DNA from: Streptomyces sp. HUAS 15-9
Lineage (GTDB): Bacteria; Actinomycetota; Actinomycetes; Streptomycetales; Streptomycetaceae
Reading direction: 5' to 3'
Assembly: GCF_025642155.1 (NCBI RefSeq)
Contig: NZ_CP106798.1
Coordinates: 5,270,001-5,334,000, forward strand
DNA length: 64,000 nucleotides
The translations under genes were made by a program, and so were the position numbers. Of this stretch, positions 56,044-64,000 are shown piece after piece (within the stretch, counting starts at the first letter, position 1; each line of letters opens with the position of its first letter). The notes under the pieces were generated by a model that was not told where the DNA came from, made no database searches, and was given only the letters and a program-made list of their open reading frames with translations.

Positions 56044-57582
56044 ATGCCTGAAACGCCCGAAACCCCCCACGTCTACGACTACGTCGTCATCGGCGGCGGC
56101 ACCGCGGGCTCCGTCATCGCCTCCCGCCTCACCGAGAACCCGGACGTCACCGTCGCCGTCATCGAGGGCGGCCCCAGCGACGTCGGCCGCGACGACGTCC
56201 TCACCCTGCGCCGCTGGACGGGGCTGCTCGGCGGCGAGCTCGACTACGACTACCCGACCACCGAGCAGCCGCGCGGCAACTCCCACATCCGGCACAGCCG
56301 CGCCCGCGTCCTCGGCGGCTGTTCCTCCCACAACACCCTCATCGCCTTCAAGCCGCTGCCGTCCGACTGGGACGAGTGGGAGGAGGCCGGCGCCAAGGGC
56401 TGGGGCGCGGTGCCCATGGAGGCGTACTACGCCCGGCTGCTCAACAACATCGTCCCGGTCGACGAGAAGGACCGGAACGCCATCGCCCGCGACTTCGTCG
56501 AGGCCGCGCAGCAGGCGCTGGGCGTGCCCCGTATCGAGGGCTTCAACCGCAAGCCGTTCACCGAGGGCACCGGCTTCTTCGACCTCGCCTACCACCCCGA
56601 GAACAACAAGCGCTCCTCCGCCTCGGTGGCCTATCTGCACCCGGTGATGGACGAGCGCGACAACCTGACGATCCTGCTGGAGACCTGGGCGCACCAGCTG
56701 GAGCTGGACGGCACCCGCGTACGGGGCGTGCACGTGCGCACCAAGGACGGCGAGGAACTCCTGGTACGGGCCCGCAACGAGGTCCTGCTGTGCGCGGGCG
56801 CGGTCGACTCGCCGCGTCTGCTGCTGCACTCCGGCATCGGCCCGAAGGCGGATCTGGAGAAGCTCGGCATGCCCGTCGCGCTCGATCTGCCCGGCGTCGG
56901 TGAGAACCTGCTCGACCACCCCGAGTCGGTGATCGTCTGGGAGACCCACGGCCCCCTTCCGGAGAACTCCGCGATGGACTCCGACGCGGGCCTGTTCGTG
57001 CGCCGCGACCCCGAACGCACGGGCCCGGACCTGATGTTCCACTTCTACCAGGTCCCGTTCACCGACAACCCCGAGCGCCTGGGCTACCAGCGCCCGGAGT
57101 TCGGCGTCTCCATGACCCCGAACATCCCCAAGCCGAAGAGCCGCGGCCGGCTGTATCTGACCAGCCCGGACCCGGCCGAGAAGCCCGCGCTGGACTTCCG
57201 CTACTTCACCGACGAGGACGACTACGACGGCCGCACCCTCGTCGACGGCATCCGTATCGCCCGCGAGATCGCGAAGACCGAGCCGCTGGCCGGCCGGCTG
57301 AAGCGCGAGGTGTGCCCCGGCCCGGAGATCACCGGCGACGAGGAGCTGAGCGAGTACGCCCGCAAGGTCGCGCACACCGTCTACCACCCGGCGGGCACCT
57401 GCCGCATGGGCGCGACCGACGACGAACTGGCCGTGGTGGACCCCGAGTTGCGCATCCGGGGCCTCGACGGCATCCGCATAGCCGACGCGTCCGTCTTCCC
57501 GACCATGACCGCCGTGAACCCGATGATCGCGGTGCTCATGGTCGGGGAGAAGGCAGCCGACCTGATCGGAGGTGAGGCCTGA
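56044..57582 (+). CDS. Choline oxidase/dehydrogenase (GMC family)
   Basis: 512 aa. It converts choline to betaine aldehyde and perhaps on to betaine. FAD Rossmann motif [37 protein letters not shown] carries the His that binds FAD covalently in Arthrobacter choline oxidase (His99 there). [11 protein letters not shown] and MFHFYQVPF match the Glu312 and His351 regions of that enzyme, and [13 protein letters not shown] with [11 protein letters not shown] supply the catalytic His and Asn. This favours a CodA-type oxidase over a membrane BetA dehydrogenase. It ends in TGATG overlap with the ABC ATPase. Confidence 0.88.
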   Translation: MPETPETPHVYDYVVIGGGTAGSVIASRLTENPDVTVAVIEGGPSDVGRDDVLTLRRWTGLLGGELDYDYPTTEQPRGNSHIRHSRARVLGGCSSHNTLIAFKPLPSDWDEWEEAGAKGWGAVPMEAYYARLLNNIVPVDEKDRNAIARDFVEAAQQALGVPRIEGFNRKPFTEGTGFFDLAYHPENNKRSSASVAYLHPVMDERDNLTILLETWAHQLELDGTRVRGVHVRTKDGEELLVRARNEVLLCAGAVDSPRLLLHSGIGPKADLEKLGMPVALDLPGVGENLLDHPESVIVWETHGPLPENSAMDSDAGLFVRRDPERTGPDLMFHFYQVPFTDNPERLGYQRPEFGVSMTPNIPKPKSRGRLYLTSPDPAEKPALDFRYFTDEDDYDGRTLVDGIRIAREIAKTEPLAGRLKREVCPGPEITGDEELSEYARKVAHTVYHPAGTCRMGATDDELAVVDPELRIRGLDGIRIADASVFPTMTAVNPMIAVLMVGEKAADLIGGEA

Positions 57583-58670
57583 TGGCTCTCACAGTCCCCA
57601 CCCGCAAGCCGCCCACCGGCGACTCCACCGACACCCCCGTCTTCTCCGTCGAGGGCCTGTGGAAGGTCTTCGGCCCCAAGCCGGAGCGCGTCCCCGCCGA
57701 CGCCGAACTCGCCGCGCTCCCGCCCGCCGAACTGCGCGCCCGAACCGGCTGCACGGCCGCCGTCCAGGACGTCTCCTTCGACGTGCGCAAGGGCGAGGTC
57801 TTCGTGGTCATGGGCCTGTCCGGCTCCGGCAAGTCCACGCTGGTGCGCTGTCTGACCCGGCTCATCGAGCCGACCGCGGGCTCGATCTCCATCGACGGCG
57901 AGAACGTCCGCGCCATGGACCGCGCCCGGCTGCGCGAACTGCGCCGTCACCGGGCCGCGATGGTCTTCCAGCACTTCGGTCTGCTTCCGCACCGCACGGT
58001 CCTCGACAACGTGGCGTACGGCCTGGAGATCCAGGGCGTCGGCAGGTCCGAGCGCCGGGCGCGGGCGCAGAAGGTCGTCGCCAAGGTCGGCCTGGAGGGC
58101 CTGGAGAAGCGCCGGCCCGGCCAGCTGTCCGGCGGTCAGCGCCAGCGCGTCGGACTGGCCCGCGCGCTGGCCGTCGACCCCGAAGTGCTGCTCTTCGACG
58201 AGCCGTTCAGCGCCCTCGACCCGCTGATCCGGCGCGACATGCAGGACGAGGTGGTACGGCTGCACCGGGAGGAGGGCCGCACGATGGTCTTCATCACCCA
58301 CGACCTGGCCGAGGCGCTCAAGCTCGGCGACCGTATCGCCCTCATGCGTGACGGCCGCGTGGTCCAGCTCGGTACCCCGGAGGAGATCGTCGGCTCCCCG
58401 GCCGACGACTACGTCCGTGAGTTCGTGCGTGACGTGCCGCGCGAGCAGGTCATGACGGTCCGCACGGCGATGCGGCCCGGTGACTGCGGCGGCCCCGAGC
58501 ATCCCGGGGCGCTCGCCCCCGACGCCGTCGTCGCCGACGCGATCAAGGTGGTGGCCCGCAGTGGGAAGGCCGCCTGCGTCATGGACGACGGACGGTGCCT
58601 GGGGGTGGTGGACCACGAGCGGCTGATCGACGTGGTCGCCGGAACGGAGCTGCCCAGGGAGGCGGTCTGA
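57582..58670 (+). CDS. Glycine betaine/proline ABC importer, ATP-binding protein
   Basis: 362 aa. Walker [16 protein letters not shown]-loop [13 protein letters not shown], signature [16 protein letters not shown], Walker [13 protein letters not shown], then H-loop FITHDL. The insert before Walker A ([20 protein letters not shown]) is typical of ProV/OpuAA/GbuA proteins, and a C-terminal CBS-like region (residues 270-355, VMTVRTAM and [16 protein letters not shown]) marks the osmosensing QAT subfamily. It starts within the stop of the choline oxidase gene and its own stop overlaps the permease gene, so translation is coupled. Confidence 0.95.
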   Translation: MALTVPTRKPPTGDSTDTPVFSVEGLWKVFGPKPERVPADAELAALPPAELRARTGCTAAVQDVSFDVRKGEVFVVMGLSGSGKSTLVRCLTRLIEPTAGSISIDGENVRAMDRARLRELRRHRAAMVFQHFGLLPHRTVLDNVAYGLEIQGVGRSERRARAQKVVAKVGLEGLEKRRPGQLSGGQRQRVGLARALAVDPEVLLFDEPFSALDPLIRRDMQDEVVRLHREEGRTMVFITHDLAEALKLGDRIALMRDGRVVQLGTPEEIVGSPADDYVREFVRDVPREQVMTVRTAMRPGDCGGPEHPGALAPDAVVADAIKVVARSGKAACVMDDGRCLGVVDHERLIDVVAGTELPREAV

Positions 58671-60613
58671 TGGCCACGGTCACCGCCGCCGCTCCGCGGA
58701 TCGCGCTGCCCGGATTCCTCCGGCGCCCCGCCGCCCGCAAGCTCGTGCTGCTCGCCCTCGCCGCGGCCGTGCTCGTCCCCCTCGCGGCCGCCCGCTGGGC
58801 GAGCGGAAGCTGGCCGCACGCCCTCACCGTCGACCTGTCCGGGCCGCTGACCAGCGCCGGTGACTGGGTGATCGACCACCGGGACAGCCACCCGCTGTTC
58901 CTCTACTTCTTCGGCTACATCAGCAACGCGGTCGTCCTGTCCGTACGCGTCGTGTACCTGGCGCTCCTCGCGGCGGGCTGGGCCGGAGTCACCGCCGTGG
59001 GCGCCCTGGTCGCCTGGCGGGTCGCGGGCGTCCGCCTCGCGCTGGGCACCGCCGCCGCCTTCGTGGTCTGCGGTCTGCTCGGCATGTGGGTGCCGACCAT
59101 GCAGACCCTGGCGCTGATGGTGGTCGCCGTGTTCGCGTCCGTGGTCGTGGGCGTCCTGCTCGGCCTCGCCGCCGGGCTCTCCGACCGCCTCGACCGCGCC
59201 CTGCGCCCGGTCCTGGACACCATGCAGGTGCTCCCGGCGTTCGCCTATCTGCTCCCCGTCGTCCTGGTCTTCGGCATCGGCGTCCCCGCGGCCGTCCTCG
59301 CCACCGTCGTCTACGCCGCCCCGCCGATGGCCCGCCTCACCGCGCTGGGCCTGCGCGGCGCCGACCCCGAGGTCCTGGAGGCCGTGGAGTCGCTGGGCGC
59401 CACGGGCCGCCAGCGCCTGGTGACCGCCCGCATCCCGCTGGCACGCAAGGAGCTCCTCCTCGGCCTCAACCAGACGATCATGATGGCCCTGTCGATGGCG
59501 GTCATCGCGTCGGTCATCGGCGCCGGCGGCCTCGGCGACCGCGTCTACCAGGCGCTCGCCTCCGTCGACGTGGGCGCGGCACTCGCCGCCGGAATCCCGA
59601 TCGTGCTGCTCGCAGTCGTCCTGGACCGGGTGACCGGCGCGGCGGGGGAGAAGCTCGGCGAGGGCCACCGCGATCTGCGGCCCTGGGCCTACGGCGTGCC
59701 CGTGGCCGTCGCCGCCGCCCTGGCCGCGCGGCTCGCCGGGCGACTGGACTGGCCCTCCGGCTGGGTCCTGAACATCGCCGAACCGGTCAACCGCGCCGTC
59801 GACTGGATGACCGCCCATCTCTACTCCGGCGTCCCGTACATCGGCGGCACCGCGGACTGGGCCGGCCACTTCACCACCTGGGTCCTGGACCCCGTCCGCA
59901 GCGGTCTGCAGTGGCTGCCCTGGTGGTCGGTGCTGCTGATCGTCGCCGCCCTGGCCTGGCTGATCGGCACCTGGCGCACCGCCCTGACCGCCGTCCTCGC
60001 GATGGCCGCGATCGGTGTGCTCGGCGTGTGGGAGCCGTCCCTCGACACGCTCTCGCAGGTCCTCGCGGCCGTCGCCGTCACCCTGGTGCTCGGCTTCGCG
60101 ACCGGCATCGCCGCCGCCCGCAGCGACCGCTTCGAACGGGCCCTGCGCCCGGTGCTGGACGTGTTCCAGACGATGCCGCAGTTCGTGTATCTGATCCCGG
60201 TGGTCGCACTGTTCGGCGTCGGCCGTGCCCCCGCCGTCGCCGCGGCCGTCGTCTACGCGCTCCCGGCCGTCGTACGGATCACCGCGCAGGGCCTGCGCCA
60301 GGTCGACCCGGCCGCGCTGGAGTCGTCCCGCTCGCTCGGCGCGACCGGCCGCCAGCAGCTGTGGCAGGTCCAGCTCCCGCTCGCCCGCCCGGCGCTGCTG
60401 CTCGCCGTCAACCAGGGCGTGGTCCTGGTCCTCGCCGTCGTCATCATCGGCGGCCTGGTCGGCGGTGGCGCCCTCGGCTACGACGTCACCTTCGGCCTGG
60501 CCCAGGGCGACCTGGCGACCGGACTGGTCGCCGGCGCGGCCATCGTCTGCCTCGGCCTGGTGCTGGACCGGGTGACCCAGCCGACGGAGCGCCGCGCGAG
60601 GAAGGGAGCCTGA
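58670..60613 (+). CDS. Glycine betaine ABC importer, fused double permease
   Basis: 647 aa, about twice the usual ProW/OpuAB length. It carries two complete permease domains: one with LRPVLDTMQVLPAFAYLLPV and ESLGATGRQRLVTARIPLAR (residues 175-310), and one with LRPVLDVFQTMPQFVYLIPV and RSLGATGRQQLWQVQLPLAR (residues 490-620). These EAA-type loops are 70% alike, so the protein arose by internal duplication and one polypeptide supplies the whole membrane pore. The ATG at 58670 overlaps the ATPase stop. Confidence 0.93.
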   Translation: MATVTAAAPRIALPGFLRRPAARKLVLLALAAAVLVPLAAARWASGSWPHALTVDLSGPLTSAGDWVIDHRDSHPLFLYFFGYISNAVVLSVRVVYLALLAAGWAGVTAVGALVAWRVAGVRLALGTAAAFVVCGLLGMWVPTMQTLALMVVAVFASVVVGVLLGLAAGLSDRLDRALRPVLDTMQVLPAFAYLLPVVLVFGIGVPAAVLATVVYAAPPMARLTALGLRGADPEVLEAVESLGATGRQRLVTARIPLARKELLLGLNQTIMMALSMAVIASVIGAGGLGDRVYQALASVDVGAALAAGIPIVLLAVVLDRVTGAAGEKLGEGHRDLRPWAYGVPVAVAAALAARLAGRLDWPSGWVLNIAEPVNRAVDWMTAHLYSGVPYIGGTADWAGHFTTWVLDPVRSGLQWLPWWSVLLIVAALAWLIGTWRTALTAVLAMAAIGVLGVWEPSLDTLSQVLAAVAVTLVLGFATGIAAARSDRFERALRPVLDVFQTMPQFVYLIPVVALFGVGRAPAVAAAVVYALPAVVRITAQGLRQVDPAALESSRSLGATGRQQLWQVQLPLARPALLLAVNQGVVLVLAVVIIGGLVGGGALGYDVTFGLAQGDLATGLVAGAAIVCLGLVLDRVTQPTERRARKGA

Positions 60614-60614
60614 C

Positions 60615-61565
60615 ATGCGCCGTACGACGATCACGGCCGCCGTGGCCGTGCTGGCCCTCACCACCGGGTGCGGGGCCGCCGACATGACCAAGCAGGCCTC
60701 GCCCTTCGCCAACGCCCAGGGAGCGAAGACCGTCACGCTCTCCGTGCAGTCCTGGGTCGGCGCGCAGTCCAACGTGGCCGTGGCCCAGTACCTCCTGGAG
60801 CACGAGCTGGGCTACCGCGTCGACACCGTCCAGGTCGACGAGGTCCCCGCCTGGGACGCGCTCAGCCAGGGCCGCGTCGACGCGATCCTGGAGGACTGGG
60901 GCCACCCCGACCAGGAGAAGCGGTACGTCGACGACAAGAAGACCATCGCGCACGGTGGCGACCTCGGGGTGACCGGGCACATCGGTTGGTACGTCCCGAC
61001 GTACCTCGTCGAGCAGCACCCGGACATCACGGACTGGAAGAACCTGAACAAGTACGCCCCGCTCTTCCGCACCGCGGAGAGCGGCGGCAAGGGCCAGCTG
61101 ATGGACGGCTCCCCGTCCTACGTCACCAACGACAAGGCGCTGGTGACCAACCTCAAGCTGGACTACCAGGTGGTGTTCGCCGGCTCCGAGGCCGCGCAGA
61201 TCACCCAGATCAAACAGTTCGCCAAGGAGAAGAAGCCCTTCCTGACCTACTGGTACGCGCCCCAGTGGCTGTTCAAGAAGGTCCCGATGACGGAGGTGAC
61301 GCTGCCCCCGTACAAGGACGGCTGCGACGCGGACCCGAAGAAGATCACCTGCGCCTATCCGCACACCCCGCTGCAGAAGTACCTCAACGCCGGCTTCGCC
61401 CACGACGGCGGCAGGGCGGCCGCCTTCCTGAAGAAGTTCAAGTGGACGACGGAGGACCAGAACGAGGTCTCCCTGCTGATCGCCGACAAGAAGCTGAGTC
61501 CGCAGGAGGCGGCGAAGCAGTGGGTGGACAGCCACCCCTCCACCTGGAAGGCATGGCTGTCGTAA
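60615..61565 (+). CDS. Glycine betaine-binding lipoprotein
   Basis: 316 aa. Lipoprotein signal with lipobox LTTGC (Cys at about residue 19). The mature part is an OpuAC/ProX type II binding protein: VQSWVGAQSNVAVAQYLLEH, then VDAILEDWGHPDQ, GHIGWYVPTYLVEQHPDI and YWYAPQWLF supply Trp and Tyr residues of the usual aromatic box for quaternary amines. It starts 1 bp after the permease stop and ends the operon. It collects glycine betaine or choline outside the cell and delivers it to the permease. Confidence 0.94.
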   Translation: MRRTTITAAVAVLALTTGCGAADMTKQASPFANAQGAKTVTLSVQSWVGAQSNVAVAQYLLEHELGYRVDTVQVDEVPAWDALSQGRVDAILEDWGHPDQEKRYVDDKKTIAHGGDLGVTGHIGWYVPTYLVEQHPDITDWKNLNKYAPLFRTAESGGKGQLMDGSPSYVTNDKALVTNLKLDYQVVFAGSEAAQITQIKQFAKEKKPFLTYWYAPQWLFKKVPMTEVTLPPYKDGCDADPKKITCAYPHTPLQKYLNAGFAHDGGRAAAFLKKFKWTTEDQNEVSLLIADKKLSPQEAAKQWVDSHPSTWKAWLS

Positions 61566-61571
61566 CCCCCG

Positions 61572-62294
61572 TTACGGAAGAAGCCGTTCGGCGATCTCCC
61601 GCAGCGCCTCGCCGGCGCGCCGCTGGAGTCCGGGCCCGAATGTGACGCGGGTGGCCCCGAGTTCGCCGAGTTCGGCGGGCGAGGGGCCCTCGCCGTCCAG
61701 CCGGGCCCCGATGTTGATCGGCCCCTGGATCCCGGAACGCAGCAGCGGCAGTACGGCGGCCGGGGCGCCGATCGGATACACGCAGTCGGCGCCCGCCGCG
61801 ACGTACAGCGCGGCCCGCTCGATCGCCCGGCCGGGATCCGTGACTTTGCACGCGAAGGTGTCGACGCGCGCGTTGAGGAACAGCCGGTCAGCGGCCGCCG
61901 AGCGCACCTCGGCGAGCCAGTCGGCGTGCGCGTGCGGGTCCTTGAGCACACCCCCGGCGGAGTCCTCGAGGTTGCACCCGACCGCGCCCGCCTCCAGCAG
62001 CCGCTCCACCAGCTCCTTGGGAGCCAGCCCGTACCCTCCCTCGACGTCCGCCGACACCGGCACGTCCACTGCCCGTACTATGCGCGCCACCGCGGCGAAC
62101 ATCTCCTCGGCCGGAACCTCACCGTCCGCGTACCCGAGCGACGCGGCGACCCCCGCACTGGGCGTGGCGAGCGCCGGAAACCCGGCCTCCGTGAAGACCC
62201 GGGCGCTGGCCGCGTCCCAGGGACCCGGCAGCACGAGCGGGTCGCCCTGCGCGCGCTGCCGGTGCAGCGACCGGAAGACCTCCGCCTCGCTCAC
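61572..62294 (-). CDS. Isocitrate lyase/PEP mutase family protein
   Basis: 240 aa, TIM-barrel of the PEP mutase/isocitrate lyase superfamily. PGPWDAASARVFTEAGFPAL opens strand 1; SADVEGGYG and GCNLEDSAGG carry metal- and substrate-site acidic residues; NARVDTF is another conserved strand. The KKCGH loop of true isocitrate lyase is absent, so it is more like the small 2-methylisocitrate lyase or oxaloacetase-like group of unknown substrate. The GTG at 62294 overlaps the AhpD-like gene by 4 bp. Converges on the betaine operon with 6 bp between them. Confidence 0.82.
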   Translation of the reverse strand: MSEAEVFRSLHRQRAQGDPLVLPGPWDAASARVFTEAGFPALATPSAGVAASLGYADGEVPAEEMFAAVARIVRAVDVPVSADVEGGYGLAPKELVERLLEAGAVGCNLEDSAGGVLKDPHAHADWLAEVRSAAADRLFLNARVDTFACKVTDPGRAIERAALYVAAGADCVYPIGAPAAVLPLLRSGIQGPINIGARLDGEGPSPAELGELGATRVTFGPGLQRRAGEALREIAERLLP

Positions 62295-62794
62295 CCGTGC
62301 TGCCCCGGCTCATAGTGCCCCGGCGTCATCCGGGTGCTCACGCCGAAGCGGTTCCAGGCGTTGATCATCGTGATCGCGGCGATCAGGTGGGACAGCTCCG
62401 CCTCGTCGAAGTGCTTGGCGGCGTGCTCGTACACCTCGTCCGGGACGAAGCCGTCGGTCAGGACCGTGATCGCCTCGGTCAGCTCGATCGCGGCCAGCTC
62501 GCGTTCCGTGTAGAAGTGCCGCGACTCCTCCCACGCGCTCAGCTGCACGATCCGCTCGACGCTCTCGCCGGCCGCCAGCGCGTCCTTGGTGTGCATGTCG
62601 AGGCAGAACGCGCAGTGGTTGAGCTGCGAGGCGCGGATCTTCACCAACTCGTACAGCTTGGGGTCGTCCAGGCCCCGGCGGACGGCGGTCTCCAGATGGA
62701 TCATCGCTTTGTACACGCCCGGGGCGTGCTCGGCCCACTGCAGTCGGGGGGTGATCTCCGCGGCGTACTGGACCTCAGTCGGTTCGTTGGTCAT
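62291..62794 (-). CDS. Carboxymuconolactone decarboxylase (AhpD-like) protein
   Basis: 167 aa. The AhpD core is clear: LYELVKIRASQLNHCAFCLD followed by MHTKDALAAGES, with the redox CxxC and the nearby His. Such proteins act as alkyl hydroperoxide-disposal partners or thiol-disulfide relays. The C-terminal segment (HLIAAITMINAWNRFGVSTR) is typical of the stand-alone subgroup. It is the first gene of a two-gene operon with the PEP mutase-like protein and is divergent from a MocR regulator, which probably controls it. Confidence 0.9.
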   Translation of the reverse strand: MTNEPTEVQYAAEITPRLQWAEHAPGVYKAMIHLETAVRRGLDDPKLYELVKIRASQLNHCAFCLDMHTKDALAAGESVERIVQLSAWEESRHFYTERELAAIELTEAITVLTDGFVPDEVYEHAAKHFDEAELSHLIAAITMINAWNRFGVSTRMTPGHYEPGQHG

Positions 62795-62841
62795 GTCTTC
62801 GACTCTATGGAGCAGGCGGCCCAGAGGTATGGTCCATTTCC
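62795..62841. promoter_or_regulatory. Divergent AhpD-like/MocR promoter region
   Basis: Only 47 bp. CTATGG, GTATGG and CCATGG form repeated half-sites (near 62804, 62827, 62840). TATGGT at 62828-62833 lies eight bases before the MocR ATG, which suits a leaderless transcript. MocR proteins usually bind direct repeats overlapping their own promoter. Confidence 0.5.
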
Positions 62842-64000
62842 ATGGGAAAACCTTGGGCCACTTTCGGGGTCGATCTGCATCTGGAGCCCTCCGGCGCGGG
62901 TGGGCTGCGCCGTGGGCTGACCGACGCCCTGCGGGACGCCGTGCGCGGCGGACGACTCGCCCCGGGCACCCGGCTGCCCTCCTCCCGGACCCTCGCGGCC
63001 GACCTCGGCATCGCCCGGAACACCGTCGCCGAGGCCTACGGCGACCTGGTCGCGGAGGGCTGGCTCACCGCACGGCAGGGGTCGGGGACCCGGGTCGCCA
63101 TGGGGGTACCGCCCACGCCTTTCGGGCAGTGGGGGAGAGCGGTCGTACCGCCCAGCGATACCGCTCCGCGGCGCCGCGCTCCCGGCCGGCCCACCCACAA
63201 TCTGGTCCCCGGCACCCCCGACCTCGCCGCCTTCCCCCGCGCTGAGTGGCTCAAGACGGCCCGCCGCGCGCTCACCGCCGCCCCTTCCGACGCCCTCGGC
63301 TACGGCGACCCGCGCGGCCGCCCCGAACTGCGCACCGCCCTCGCCGGCTATCTCTCCCGCGCCCGCGGTGTGCGCGCCGCTCCCGACGGCATCCTGATCT
63401 GCGCGGGCTTCTCCCACGGGCTGAGGATCCTCGGCACGGTGCTGAGGGCGCGCGGCGCACACACGGCGGCGGTGGAGTCGTACGGCCTCTCCGTCCACTG
63501 GGACCTGCTGACGGCGGCCGGACTGACCACCACGCCCCTGCCGTACGACGCACGCGCCACGGACACCCGCGAACTGCCGGACGCCGCCGCGGTACTGCTC
63601 ACCCCCGCCCACCAGTTCCCGATGGGCACACCCCTGCGCGCCGACCGGCGGGCGGCCGTCGTGGACTGGGCGCGGCGCACCGGCGGGCTGGTCCTGGAGG
63701 ACGACTACGACGGCGAGTTCCGCTACGACCGCCAGCCGGTCGGCGCGCTCCAAGGGCTGGACCCGGACCATGTGGTGTACCTGGGCACCGCCAGCAAGTC
63801 CCTCGCCCCCGGCCTGCGGCTGGCCTGGATGGTGCTGCCGCCGTCCCTCATGGAGGAGTGCGTGGCGGCCAAGGGCCTGGTCGACAACTGCGGGGTGCTG
63901 GACCAGCTGACCCTGGCGGAGTTCATCACCTCCGGGGCGTACGACCGCCATGTGCGCTCCGCCCGCCTGCGCTACCGGCGCCGCCGTGACACCCTCGTCA
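62842..64000 (+). CDS. MocR-family (GntR/aminotransferase) regulator, 3' end missing
   Basis: 386 residues before the window ends; the full protein should be about 460-480. N-terminal GntR winged helix (TRLPSSRTLAADLGIARNTV, then AYGDLVAEGWLTARQGSGTR), a linker, then a fold-type I aminotransferase domain with GYGDPRGRPELRTALAGYL, VLLTPAHQFPMG, LEDDYDGEF and the PLP Lys in LGTASKSLAPGLRLAW. Such proteins sense PLP or an amine/amino acid. The linker (near 63103-63139) is encoded by a GC-rich palindromic repeat typical of Streptomyces. It is divergent from the AhpD-like operon. Confidence 0.93.
   Translation, partial: MGKPWATFGVDLHLEPSGAGGLRRGLTDALRDAVRGGRLAPGTRLPSSRTLAADLGIARNTVAEAYGDLVAEGWLTARQGSGTRVAMGVPPTPFGQWGRAVVPPSDTAPRRRAPGRPTHNLVPGTPDLAAFPRAEWLKTARRALTAAPSDALGYGDPRGRPELRTALAGYLSRARGVRAAPDGILICAGFSHGLRILGTVLRARGAHTAAVESYGLSVHWDLLTAAGLTTTPLPYDARATDTRELPDAAAVLLTPAHQFPMGTPLRADRRAAVVDWARRTGGLVLEDDYDGEFRYDRQPVGALQGLDPDHVVYLGTASKSLAPGLRLAWMVLPPSLMEECVAAKGLVDNCGVLDQLTLAEFITSGAYDRHVRSARLRYRRRRDTLV
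63103..63139 (+). repeat. Palindromic GC repeat in the MocR linker
   Basis: GGGGGTACCGCCCACG, a short loop, then GCAGTGGGGGAG make an imperfect hairpin. It resembles the GGGGGTACC...GGGGGAG palindromes dispersed in Streptomyces genomes. It is read in frame within a region that tolerates length changes. Confidence 0.45.

Overview
The window is a stretch of chromosomal core from a Streptomyces (or a very close relative). Support for this is the very high GC content with GC-rich third positions, GTG/TTG starts, many 1-4 bp gene overlaps, leaderless-looking promoters, an LAETG (class E sortase) surface protein, a ydaO c-di-AMP riboswitch on a cell-wall hydrolase gene, and the co-occurrence of guaA, pcrA, sucCD, purNH, folD and mdh. 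No tRNA, rRNA, CRISPR array or intact transposase was seen. Functions are read from protein motifs only; no database search was run.

Layout. 0-6 kb: the 3' end of a GMC oxidoreductase, an LAETG-anchored surface protein, an 812-bp non-coding gap, chorismate mutase behind an attenuator-like leader peptide, and divergent guaA. 6-14.6 kb: small metabolic and membrane genes (PPOX-fold protein, class II aldolase, DUF4429/SHOCT, a membrane/IPT protein, DoxX), then a Lia/Esr-like envelope-stress module made of a PspC-LiaF-like membrane protein divergent from a PspC-histidine kinase and LuxR-type regulator. 14.7-16.44 kb: a genomic scar holding a truncated ATPase, a truncated XRE/DUF5753 regulator, a Cys-rich fragment, a broken hsdR N-terminus and the C-terminus of an M48-like metallopeptidase. 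16.5-25.2 kb: cell-wall and repair genes (two NlpC/P60 hydrolases, one with a ydaO riboswitch; a TDT transporter; pcrA; an M23 peptidase).

25.4-35.2 kb: a lipase, a B12-binding protein, then a two-armed conserved cluster: SWIM zinc finger and DUF5691 (minus) facing MoxR AAA+ ATPase, DUF5682 and CoxE-like VWA protein (plus). It matches the gene set of E. coli yehL/M/P/Q and is the best candidate here for a poorly described system. Its DUF5691 gene carries an in-frame amber stop. 35.3-38.2 kb: two secreted low-complexity proteins, the second built of about 25 copies of an 11-residue repeat. 38.5-49.3 kb: sucCD, an unusual XRE/ECF-sigma/membrane fusion, a frameshifted DUF6350 gene, purNH, and folD with DUF3017. 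49.6-54.3 kb: two paralogous membrane-anchored XRE proteins, mdh behind a TamR-like palindrome, and a Pro-rich membrane protein.

54.4-61.6 kb is a tight operon for glycine betaine: betaine aldehyde dehydrogenase, a choline oxidase/dehydrogenase of the GMC family, and a QAT-type ABC importer with a fused double permease and a lipoprotein binding protein. A 7-4-7 palindrome sits in front of it. 61.6-64 kb: a PEP mutase/isocitrate lyase-like protein overlapping an AhpD-like protein, and a divergent leaderless MocR regulator that runs off the end of the window.

Three genes look broken by single events (DUF5691 nonsense, DUF6350 minus-one frameshift, PspC protein N-terminus). These should be checked against raw reads before they are treated as biology.
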